Below are positions 20,212 through 30,200 of a stretch of 64,000 nt of DNA, piece by piece; positions within the stretch are counted from its first letter, which is position 1; each line of letters opens with the position of its first letter. The DNA lies in the NCBI RefSeq assembly GCF_003144245.1, contig NW_020289975.1, forward strand, positions 2,189,496 to 2,253,495, written 5' to 3'. Position numbers and translations under genes: made by a program. The notes under the pieces are model-generated. The model ran no database searches, was not told the origin of the DNA, and worked only from the letters and a program-made list of their open reading frames with translations. Origin of the DNA: Jaminaea rosea. Its lineage: Eukaryota > Basidiomycota > Exobasidiomycetes > Microstromatales.

Positions 20212-21208
20212 CGTGGGGAGAGGCCTCTGCCAAAGGTCGTGCTCGCTTCTCGTGTATGCGTGCTAGGGTTGGTGGTAGGGTAGCTCTGCGGTAGAGAGGA
20301 TGGAGGAGCACGTGTGAGAAAGTGTGAAACATGGGCTGACTCGTCTTACCCACTCGCGTTGGCCTCGATGAACTTCTAGTACGTCGGGATGGCTAAGGCA
20401 TGGACGCGCTTCTGAGGGCCGACCTGGTGACCTTTCACAGCGTGACAGCTAAGCTCAGAGGGCCAATCTCGTCAGCGCCCTGTCACCAGGACCGGTGATG
20501 ACAAAGGTGATGGCAGGGAGTATTGGAGTAGCTAAGCCTAGCGTGTTCTGCGAGATGAGGGAGTGTTGCGACGACGAGGAGGCGGCGGCGAGAAGCTGGA
20601 GACAAGGGTCCGCCGAGCAGCCGCTGAGCACCACTCGACGGCAAGGCGACGGGCGACGGCTTCTCTTTCCCTGTGGATTACGGGTCTGCTATGAACCCGC
20701 CCAGGGCGGAATAGGCTAAGCGGCTATGGCGGGCTCGAGAGCTCAAGGGTTGGAGCTGCCGCGACTTGACTTGACAACGGCTTGAGAGGGGTCAGGAGCG
20801 CACGAGGCTCAGTGAGCTCGAGCAAGATGTGCGAAGGGCAGAGGGGATAGGGAGATGGTAGTGTGGAGAAGAGAGGAGGGAAGCGGGGAAGTGTGGGGAG
20901 CAACAAGGAAAGGGCGCATTCCGTTCGCCCGACTTGAGGGTCGCTTCGGACTGGAGTCGATTGGGCTGAGCCTGATCTGAGCGTGCGTGCATGAGGGACA
21001 ATCGGACGACGCAGGTGAATCGTCCAAGTTGTGACGAGACGACAGTCAGGATAGGATAACATGGCTCGATTGGAGTTGTGCGAAGCTTGGACAGAGGTTA
21101 GGTGTGCAAGGGCAATTTGAATAGCTGGACGGACAGATGGTCATCATTGGGTGGCAGTAGGCAAGAGCGGGGAGCAGCTCAACGAGCTCATCGATGGCAG
21201 AGCGCGGA
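20212..21208. other. Intergenic, LARP1-like promoter side
   Basis: 997 bases between two minus-strand genes. It contains A/G-rich tracts (roughly 20815-20900) that read as a pyrimidine-rich strand on the minus side, in keeping with a 3' UTR or promoter. No convincing frame, tRNA or repeat was seen. Confidence 0.45.
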
Positions 21209-22257
21209 TCATACCCCATTGGGTCCATTGTTGCCCATCGCCTGATCCCCGTCATCGTCCTCCTCATCCTCCTTAGCTGCCAGAGCCTTCGCAACTTTGA
21301 GCGCTTCCGCCTCATTGCCATAATGGGCATTCCTCTTCTTAGCGAAGGCCTCCCTCTGCGCCTTGGTCTCCGCATCCTCATCTTCGACCTCGTCGTCGAC
21401 ACCCACAACGGCTTCCTCCTCTGCGCCGCCATCGACATCCATGTTCTCGCGCCTAACACCACTGCGAGAGTCGTCCGCGCCCCCGGCCGAGCGCGAGCTT
21501 GCACGGCGGCTTGATGAGCCGGAGGAAGGGAGGGAGAAGGAAGGACTACGACTTTGCGTGCGGTTGGAGCGTGAACCGCCCTCTGCAGATGTAGCGCTCA
21601 GACTGCCGTCGGGGTTGGGGCCAGAAGGCGTTGTGCCGGAATGGGCCAAGTCTGCAGCATCGAGACCTACAGCGGGAGCTGCGTTGCCTGATCCGGAGGG
21701 GCGACGGGCTGCTCCACCACCAAGGCTGGCGTTAGCGTTGGTGTTGGCAGCGAGCTCTGCGGCGGCGGCATCATCCTGGCCGCCGGTGCTGATAGAGCCA
21801 GAGGCTGCGCTTGAAGGGCCAGGAGATTGCGAATTGTCCAGAGCGAAGGCTGCGCGCAGAGACAAGAGAGAAAGAGCGTGTCAGTGCGAGATTGAGCGAA
21901 CGTAGCTTGAAATATCTGGAGCGCTGGTCTGCACTCACAATCGAATCCACCCTCATCATCACTTAAACCAGAGCCATGAACAAAAGGAGTTTTTGGTTCA
22001 TCAATCTTCATCCTCTGCGTGCTCTCTTTTTCAAAGTCATGAAGCGCGATGTTCGATTCGTCCCAGCTCAAGCCATTGGGGCCGACGTGCTGTCCCTGAG
22101 GCGCATTACTCGTATCAATGGACAGTCCTTCGCTGCTGCTGGCGATGTCTTCTGCTCCTCCTGGCTGGGAGGGACGACGCTCTAGCGGGTTCTTGAGGAT
22201 GCCCTTTGGCTTGGGCGCTTGACCTGAGGGCGTGGGGTGATGTTTTGGGCTGGACAT
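21209..22257 (-). CDS. GLC8: Protein phosphatase 1 regulator, inhibitor-2 family
   Basis: Exons 22257-21939 and 21849-21209 (89-nt intron, GTGAGT donor) give 319 aa. Diagnostic inhibitor-2 blocks are in order: KPKGILKNP near the N-terminus; LSWDESNIALHDFEKESTQ followed by MKIDEPKTPFVHG, whose PKTP threonine is the known GSK3-type site; and FAKKRNAHYGNEAEALKVAK, the HYNE-like PP1-binding helix, near the C-terminus with an acidic end. The family binds PP1 and in budding yeast activates it after phosphorylation. The middle is a Ser/Gly/Ala-rich linker. Splicing joins GGFD to SFALDNS. Confidence 0.88.
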
Positions 22258-22761
22258 TGTTGTTGTCTTGTAGTACGATTGAGTCGGGCAGGAGCTGTGC
22301 GGAGTGCAATCGAGTGGATAGATGTGGTGGTGATGAGGTCAAGAGATGAAGAGGCAAGCGATGGCCAGACGGACGACACGGGCGGCTGCTCGACTGCATG
22401 CAGCAGCAGCGCGATGCCATCCACGCCAGCCAAAGTGATGAGAGTGGCCCGTGCTCGCCTCCCTCATTTGGAAATTGGCTCAGGCCCATGGCTCAGTCAC
22501 TCACATCGCTCACTCATCATCATCGCATCGCAGAGAGATAATACACGCTTTGATATTGAGACACAACTGTGCTAGTAGTGATGATGTAGACGTCATGATG
22601 AGATGACAGACGAGAAGAGGCAAGGCAAGAAAGAGAGAGAAATTGTAGTGACAGGACCAAGTCAGGGAGAGAGGCAGTGCAGGTGACGCGCTAACAGCCG
22701 TTGTTGAAGGTGTGCGAATCCAAGCATCAGCTCTCCATCTTTTTGCAGCAGGGTGCACCGC
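22258..22761. other. Intergenic between GLC8 and SHMT
   Basis: 504 bases. It holds the GLC8 upstream region and the SHMT 3' UTR. No open frame with a recognisable motif was seen. Confidence 0.5.
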
Positions 22762-24412
22762 TTAGTGGGAGGCAGGCTTCTTGATGACCGAAGTGTCCGG
22801 GACACCAGGCAGAGGGAACTGAGTCGCAAAGGCCTCGACGTCGTCGGAGAGCTTCTTGACGCCCTCGTGCTGAGCGGCCGCCTTGTTGAAGTCAACGAGC
22901 TTCTTGCCCGACGACTTCTGGATCTCGAGGGAGAGCTGGACGGCACGGTGAAGGAACTCTACGACCTGTTCCATGTCCTTCTCCTTCATACCACGAGAGG
23001 CGAGGGCAGCGAAGCCGAGACGGACACCGCCGGGAGTCATGGCAGAGACGTCGCCAACGACGGCGTTCTTGTTGACCGTGATGTGGCACAGGTCCGTGAG
23101 GCTCTCGAGCTTGGAGCCTGTGAGCTGGATCGGACGCAGGTCCCAGAGGACAAGGTGGTTCTCCGAGCCGTCTGTCTGGAGCTTGTAGCCCAGCTCGTGG
23201 AGCTTCTTGGCAGCAGCCTGCGAGTTGCGGATGACCTGAGTAGCGTACTCCTTGAAGGCCGGGTCAGCAGCCTGCTTGAGTGCAACGGCAATACCAGCGA
23301 TGGTGTTGTTGTGGGGACCACCCTGGCAGGCGGGGAAGACGGCAGCGTTGATCTTGCCCTCGACCTCGGAGTCGCGGTCCTTGCGGAAGAAGATGAGACC
23401 GGCGCGAGGACCACGAAGCGTCTTGTGGGTCGTCGTGGTGACGATGTCACAGTAGTCGAAGGGGTTGTTCTGCACCTTGGCGGCAACGAGACCCGAAATG
23501 TGCGCAATGTCGGCCATGAGGTAGGCGCCCTGCGACTTGGCCGTCTCGGCGAGGCGAGAGTAGTCCCACTCGCGAGGGTAGGCGGATCCACCGCAGATGA
23601 CCATGCGCGGCTTGAAGAGGTCAGCGTTCTTGTGGAGACCCTCGTAGTCGATGAGACCAGTCTGGGTGTCTACTTGGTAAGGGAAGGACTGGAAGTAGAT
23701 GGACGAGGCCGAGATCTTCTTCTTGGCAGTGTAGTAGCCGTGGGTCAGGTGACCGCCGGATGGCAGGCCGAGACCCATGATACGGTCCTGGGGCTGGAGG
23801 AGGGCGGTGAAGGTGGCGAAGTTGGCAGTCGAGCCGGAGTAGGGCTGGACGTTGACACCCCAGACTGCGGGGTCAAGACCGAAAGCCTTGAGGGCTCGCT
23901 CTCTGCAGAGGTTCTCGAGCTTGTCAATGTGCTCGTTGCCGCCGTAGTAGCGGGCGCCAGGGAGACCCTCGGAGTACTTGTTGGTCAGGATGGAGCCGTT
24001 GGCCTCCATGACAGCGAGGGAGGTCAAGTTCTCCGAGGCGATGAGCTCAAGGCCCGAGAACTGACGGTAGGTCTCATCCTCGATGATCTTCTGGACCTCA
24101 GGGTCGGCCTGGGCCAGAGGCTCGTAAAGAGACTTGTTCTGCGGGGCGTGCGCGAAAGAGCGTGGACAAGGTCAGCTTGACATGTCGGGAATGTCAGAAG
24201 GTCCACTCAGCGGCACTCACGTAGTCGTTGGGCACGGGGATGGACATGGTGCGCGAAGATGAGGCAAAGCTTCGTGGCAAAAGCGTTCGCGAGGACGATG
24301 CAAAGGGCAGCGAGGTAGCTGTAGGGGTGAAAGTCCTAGCAGATGCTCTGCGAAGAGATTGTTGGCAAGTGGAAAGGATCGAAGAAGAAGTCGTTGAGAT
24401 GCGAGCTGGCAT
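22762..24412 (-). CDS. SHMT: Serine hydroxymethyltransferase, probably with mitochondrial and cytosolic starts
   Basis: PLP enzyme that converts serine and THF to glycine and methylene-THF. Exons 24412-24221 and 24138-22762 (82-nt intron) give 522 aa. The main body is classic [55 protein letters not shown], and [18 protein letters not shown] with the PLP lysine at about residue 303. The first 55 residues (MPARISTT.. to SFASSSRT) are rich in Arg, Ser and Thr with no acidic residue, like a mitochondrial presequence. They are followed by a second in-frame ATG at 24247 (MSIPVPNDY), which matches the start of cytosolic fungal enzymes (467 aa). Both products from one gene is an inference. Confidence 0.95.
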
Positions 24413-26257
24413 CAGAGGTTGACGAGGTGGTGTGAAAGAGGGGGCAGGGGAGGAGGGGACTTGAGAATAGTTGATGCGTGCGCTCGACTGGGATGAAAGA
24501 GTCAAAGCCAGAATTTGCGCTCCGTCCCGTCCCGCCTCTCTGGCCTGGCCGCTTCTTCGCCTCTTGCGTCTATGCGAGCAGCACGCAAGCAGGTGGCGCC
24601 TCCCCCAACAGCCTACGCAAAATGCTCCGGCCTCGCTGCACGTTGACATGAGTGTCTAGCAGTCGAGGTCATTCATGGTATGACGGTCGCCACCGCGACA
24701 TGATCGTGCTAGCGTAGCTGCTGAGGGTCCTGGAAAAGGCTTTCATTCATTGACTGGTGCGCTCGGGCGGCGTGGTGGCCGCGGAGGATTAGCTCAGACG
24801 GCAGCCAGATCTCGCAGGCCACGTGGCGCCCTCGCATCCCGCCCGCGAGGAGGGAGAAGAGTAGTGGGTGAGGAGCAGGTAGCGACAAAAGAGGAGCGCC
24901 GCAGACTGTTAGAGAGCTAGAAGAAGCGCCAGAGGAGCAAGGCGATGCAGGTATGGATGTGAAGCTCGCAAGTGATCGAAGAGATGATGAGTGACCGTCG
25001 CGGGATCGAAATTTGAGGTTGAGGGACACGGAGTGCGTGGTGCTCTTGAGGCATCGCCACGGGTATGCCCGCGTCAAGGGAAGACTGACTGCTGGACAAA
25101 CGGGAGTTGCCCCATGCTTGACGATCGAGCCAGACTTGACCCAAGTCTACGCTGAGGACTGGGAGGAAAGGGCATGTGCGGGATGTGACAATTGTGAGCA
25201 GCGTCGTCTTTGCCCAATGTAACCGCGTCCCCCCACCTTGATGTAGATCTTGTGAACTCAATCGCCGTTGGAGCCATCGCCGTAGCTCTGCCATTTGCCC
25301 TGTACCACATTGGGCATGAGAGAGGTCAGCTGCGTATATCGCTCACCAGTACGCTTTGCGCACGCTCACCACGCCCGTCAGACCCAGCGTATTACTTGTT
25401 TCTCCTCCGCCACCGGAGCCACCACCGTTGCTAGCACCTGCATCATTGGTGGAGTCGCTGGTATCGTCACCGCCTTTGAGGTCTCCGGGGTCCCTGCTAG
25501 AGAAGTCGAGGAAACGGAGGGGGGATCGAAGCGCCATGGCCAAAAGGTATTGTATGAGATGAATGTTAGCTGAGGAGCCAGGCGGATCGATGCGATCGGG
25601 CACCAGCGGCGGCGTGCGAGAGGTGAATGTGTCAAGTAAGAGAGCTATAGAGCTTCGAGGAGGGCTGAGCCCTGCTGTCGTGTATCTGAGGGCTACGGTG
25701 GCGATATGAAGGTAGCAAGGCTGATGGCACGGCCGTATGGCGTAGTAGCCCCGTTACGCTCGCCCTGAAGAGAGAGTCGACGAACGCCCGGCAACATCTG
25801 AAAAGAGATTTTCTTGCAATGAAGAAAAGCGGTCCCATACGAGCTGATTCCACGCTGCTATCACGGCTGGCACAGGCTGCCGTGGATGAGGTACGCTCAT
25901 TGCTACACCGAGCGGCTAGAAATGAGAAGAGCGGCAGAAGCATTCGGACAACGTGGCAGTGCAGAGCTCATTGAAGGCCGAGCAGGCGAGGGCTACCGAT
26001 CGCTGTTGATGGTCCCAGAAACCTGAGCTGCGGACTGGTGATGCTTCACGGCGAGCATCATCATCGCCACTGTCAGCAGCGGCGCAGTCGCGGTGAGCAA
26101 GAGGAGGCGGAACAGCTGCTTGGCCCGATTCCGCCTGCAGCAGCCGGTCCGGTGGAGGGGGCCAGATCGACTCTCACGCTTTTCTTAGCTACCCCTCTTT
26201 TCATTCTTTCACTTATCGCGCTTTTCGACGTCGATTCCTCCCCTCAACCTACTCGCA
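24413..26257. other. Long sparse intergenic region (1.8 kb)
   Basis: Lies between the SHMT and FMP52-like start codons, which point away from each other. The only plausible gene inside is a small spliced minus-strand frame at 25258-25537, listed separately. The rest shows no recognised motif, tRNA or repeat. It must include the SHMT promoter (near 24413-24700) and the FMP52-like promoter, which is pyrimidine-rich at about 26170-26255. Confidence 0.45.
25258..25537 (-). CDS. Possible small spliced gene, 69 aa, unknown
   Basis: ATG 25537 starts MALRSPLRFLDFSSRDPGD and continues through a Ser/Asn/Gly-rich middle to LGLTGV. A 70-nt intron (25369-25300) has GTGAGC donor, a GCTGAC branch-like site and GTACAG acceptor, typical for this window. 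It joins to GKWQSYGDGSNGD and a stop. The splice signals and length are good, but I recognise no family and the middle is low-complexity. The reading without the intron ends only a few residues later. It could be a real short protein or part of an untranslated RNA. Confidence 0.35.
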
Positions 26258-27092
26258 ATGTCAGCCGACCATACTGCCCCTTCTTCTGGCAAGACCGCCC
26301 TCCTGCTTGGCGCCACAGGCGCAGTGGGCAAAGAGACGCTCGCTGAGCTCCTCTCCACCTCCCACTTTTCTCAAGTTCACTCCTTCGGCCGTCGCCCCTC
26401 CGGCCAGACGCACGCCAAGCTGACAGAGCACAATGTCGACTTCGAGAAGCTTGCGAACGGAGATGCAACAGAAGCGGATAAGCTACGCAATGTCCGTGCT
26501 GATGCCGTCTTGATCGCCTTGGGCACGACAAGGGGCGATGCGGGGAGTGCGCAGAAGTTTGAGAGGATCGATAGGGAGTATGTGATTGCCGCGGCTAAGG
26601 CTGCGAGGAATGAGGCGGTCGAGGGGCAAAGGGTAGCGTACATTAGTAGTACAGGGGCGAATGCCAAGGCGCCTTTCCTCTACATGAAGTGAGTTGCTGC
26701 GGGCCAAGACGGACGTACACCAATTGCTGATCCGCTCTCCTCCTCGCCCTTGCCGCAGGTCAAAGGGTCTGACCGAGCTTGGCATTGCATCAAGCGGCTA
26801 CCCCTCTTCCTACCTTTTCCGACCAGGCTTCCTCTACGACGCCAACCGTGAGAAGCCTCGCGCCCTTGAAAAGGTTTACGGCATCTTCACGCATCACATC
26901 CTGTCTCGCGTGTCGGGCAATGCCGAAATCCACGTACCCTTGCTCGCCAAGGCCTTCGTTGCTACCGCCGCAAAGGGGGACGAATGGTTGAAGAGTAATG
27001 CCGCGGGCAAGCCGCTGGATGGTGCAGAAAAGGGGGCGACGATGGTTGACAATGCGGATGCGGTCAAGCTCGCTAAAGCTGAGCAGCAGTGA
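26258..27092 (+). CDS. FMP52: NAD(P)-binding Rossmann protein, FMP52/TIP30-like
   Basis: Exons 26258-26688 and 26759-27092 (70-nt intron) give 254 aa. The N-terminal Rossmann motif is ALLLGATGAVGKETL. It is followed by SFGRRPSG, a DFEKL segment, ALGTTRGDAGSAQKFERID and YISSTGANAKAPFLYMKSKG, where the YxxxK-like pair spans the splice junction. SYLFRPGFLYDANRE then matches the substrate-side strand of atypical short-chain dehydrogenases. Budding yeast Fmp52 is associated with mitochondria (outer membrane), and human TIP30/HTATIP2 is the animal relative. No presequence is obvious. It converges on BRR2, 126 bases apart. Confidence 0.83.
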
Positions 27093-27218
27093 GCGTGGAG
27101 AACGGGGGATGATACCGAGCTGTTGATACCCATCGAACTTCACGATGCTAGCGTGTAGGCAATCAAAGTACAATTTTCAAATCTTCTTCTTCTAGCTAGC
27201 ATGTCACCTCCCCATCCG

Positions 27219-30200
27219 TCATTCCGCATCAGCCATCTCCTCATCCTCGTCGTCTTCGCTCTCATCCTCATCTGAGTCCTCGCCCTCCGCCACCTCCAAC
27301 CCAGGCAACTCAATCTGCCTATCAGAGCCCAACGTAGCATCCGAGCAGCAGTAAAGCGTCAAATCGTCGTGCTTGCCCTTGGGTAGCGAGAGCTCAAGCT
27401 TTAGACCGGCCAGCTTTGCCTTGGTCATGACGACGCGCTTGATTGCGAGGAGTTGTCGCGTGCCGGGTGAACCAACCACGATCCACCAATTGATCGTCTT
27501 GCGGCCGCTGGGGAAGTGAGGGGCAGGGATGGGCTCGGGGGCGCCTGCCTCTTCCTCTTCGTCCTCCTCGTCGTCGTCCGCCGTAGAGAGGTCGACGTTG
27601 AGCACGATGCTATCTCCGGCCCTCAAGTCCTCTGTGTCGGCCCAAGTGGCCTCAACCTCCAAGTAGGGGTAGCTGTTGGTGAACGTAGCCACGTCGGCCA
27701 GCTTCTTTCCCGACAACTGCAGCAATTCGTCGCGCTCCTGCTCCTCCATTTCACCCAGCGCCTCACCCAATGCATAGACATCCTCAAGCCCCTTGGCTTT
27801 GCAGCGCTCGATGATATCCGCCGTGAAGTGCGGTACTTGTCTCAGCGGAGAGTCGCGATCCCAGACGGCTTGGACGCACATCTGAGAAAGCTCCATGGCG
27901 ATGATTGCGTTCAGGTAAGCATTTGAGCTCATGACGTCTACACAAGCTGAGAGGAGGTTGAGCACCTTGCCCAGCACCAAGCGTTGGTCTGTCTCCAGGT
28001 CTACGGGTAGAGCGAGGCGGGCAAAGTGCGCCTGCAAGAGGACAAAGACCTTGTGGTAGGGGGAGGTGAAAGAGATTTTGTCCAACTTGTAAGGGAGGCG
28101 GTCGTACAGACGACGAAGAACAACATCCTCGTGCTGGCGGATGGGAATGTCCTCGAACTCTGCTGCTGAGCTGACAATCTCCAACAGACCCTTCATCTTC
28201 GTGCGCTCCTTGAGCGACATGTTGAAGACATCGATGGTCACGTAAGAGATGTTGTAGAAGCTGGAGATCATGCCCAGGTTCAAGGGTGAGACATCAAAGT
28301 CGTCCTCGATTGCCACGCATTTGCTGTTCTCCAGCTCAGAAAGAGTCGTCTCCACGAGCTCGGAGAGGTACTCTCCAATAGCTTGCTGCGACGATCCCTG
28401 GCAATTGTACGCCTGCGGGTTCTGACGAAGGCGACGATACATGAGCGTCCAGGTGAGGATGTCGACTGCCGCCTGCTTGTTGTCCACCGTGCGCGCCACG
28501 ATCTCTGCATTGAAGAAGTCTTGAGCAAAGGAGTTGAGCTTCGACTCTAGTGGCAAGCCCTCGGCAAGGAACTTCTTGAAGAAATCCTTGCGCGACGCCT
28601 GGCAGAGCAGGACAGAACGACTGCTCTCCCCATCGGGTCCGCGTTGCGTGCTTCGTCCAACCATCTGAAGCACATCTGTGATCGGGTAGTCAACGTAGCG
28701 ATGCTCTTTACCATCGAATGATTGCACACTCATCACCAGCACCATATGTGCCGTCAATGGGATGCTCCACGCCGTCTCCTTGCTGGCCACCACAACCTGG
28801 ATCGCCCCAGCTTCGTAGAGTCGCTCAACGATGCGCTTGTCTGAGCGTGAAAGCCCCTCGTGGTAGTAGGCAACACCGTTCTCGACGACTTCTGCCAGGT
28901 CACGGTCTTGGATGCGGTCAAGGTGAGGCTTGAGATCCTCCGCCTCGATGTTGAGGAAGCGCGACTCTCCACCATCACGATCGCTGTCCGCCAATGCGTA
29001 CGAGAGGATATCGTTTGCTGTCAACTTGGCCTGCTTGCGCGAAGGCACGAAGGCCAGGATGGGCGACTCGGGCGCATACTCCGTGATGGCGAGGTAGGCG
29101 GGCTTGGCCATCGCGATCATGAGCGAGGGGAAGTGCGGGATATTGAAGCTCTGCAAGTGCACCTCCATCGGGATCGGCCTAGCTGCGGGCGAGAAGTTGA
29201 AGACAGACCCGCTAGGGCAGCCCAGCCAGTCACCAACGTCTCGCGCGTTGCCCAACGGTACAGTCAGGGCGAGGAAGCGAGTGGCTACGTCCTCATTCTG
29301 GGCCGCGACGAAGCGTGCACGAGAGAGGACCGTCTCGTACGAGGGGCCGACATTCCAATCGCCGAGCAGCTGCACCTCATCCGCGATATAAAGACCGATG
29401 TTTCGCACGTTCTTGCGCTGCCTCCATCTCCTCGAGAGAACATCCCACTGCGCAGGCGTGGCAACGACGACGTCTGCCGTCTCGAGCAGACGAAGGTCGG
29501 CGCTCATTTCTCCTACGAGGGCAACAATCTCCTTGCCTCCGCGGTAGTTGCCGAACATGCCCTGCCACCTTGTGACACGCGACGCTTGCATCGTCTCGTA
29601 CGGCACGATGCACACGGCCCGAGCAGGCTCGGCTTCGTTCCAGAGACGAAGCAAGGCCAAGTCGGCGCACAATGTCTTGCCGCTCCCTGTCGGCGCGCCA
29701 ACAAGCACGGAGTCGTCCGTCTCGTAAATGGCGTGGTACGTCTGCGTCTGAATTCGATTGAGCGAGGCGATGTGCTGCTTCTCAAAGATGGCCTGCGCTT
29801 CCTTGTTGCGCAGCGCCGACACGGGCTGCGGCTGCAAGTCGAGGAGCTGCGTGTGGGGCGGGAACTTCTCTGGAAGGATGAGGTTCTTGAAGGAGATGGG
29901 CAAACGCATTTCGCTTTGCAGCCATCGGTCGCTGACGATGCTGATGAAGTAATTGGGCGGAACAGGGTCTGTGATTGGTACCGTGAAGTTGATCGTGTGC
30001 TCCTCTTCTGCGAAGCGCTGACGCAGCAAGAACGTGTCGTGGAAGAGAACAATCTCGCCGTCCACGTCCTCGACCAGTACATGGAAGGATTGGGCGCCGC
30101 CGTGGATCTTTTCATCCCACTGGAAGTCCGGAGTGAGCGTAAGCTGCACTGAGAGGAGGGAGCGGGTCAAAGGCTGGAAGAAGGCTTGCAACTCCAGGCG

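Noticed and set aside
22753-24180. 475-aa open frame antisense to SHMT
   Set aside because: Same codon-bias artefact; the sense strand encodes an unmistakable SHMT.
24749-24830. Possible tRNA (GAGGATTAGCTCAG-like start)
   Set aside because: Resembles a D-arm box but no matching acceptor stem or T-loop was found in the following 70 bases.
28860-30152. 430-aa open frame antisense to BRR2
   Set aside because: Overlaps the second Brr2 helicase cassette entirely and has no recognisable protein features.
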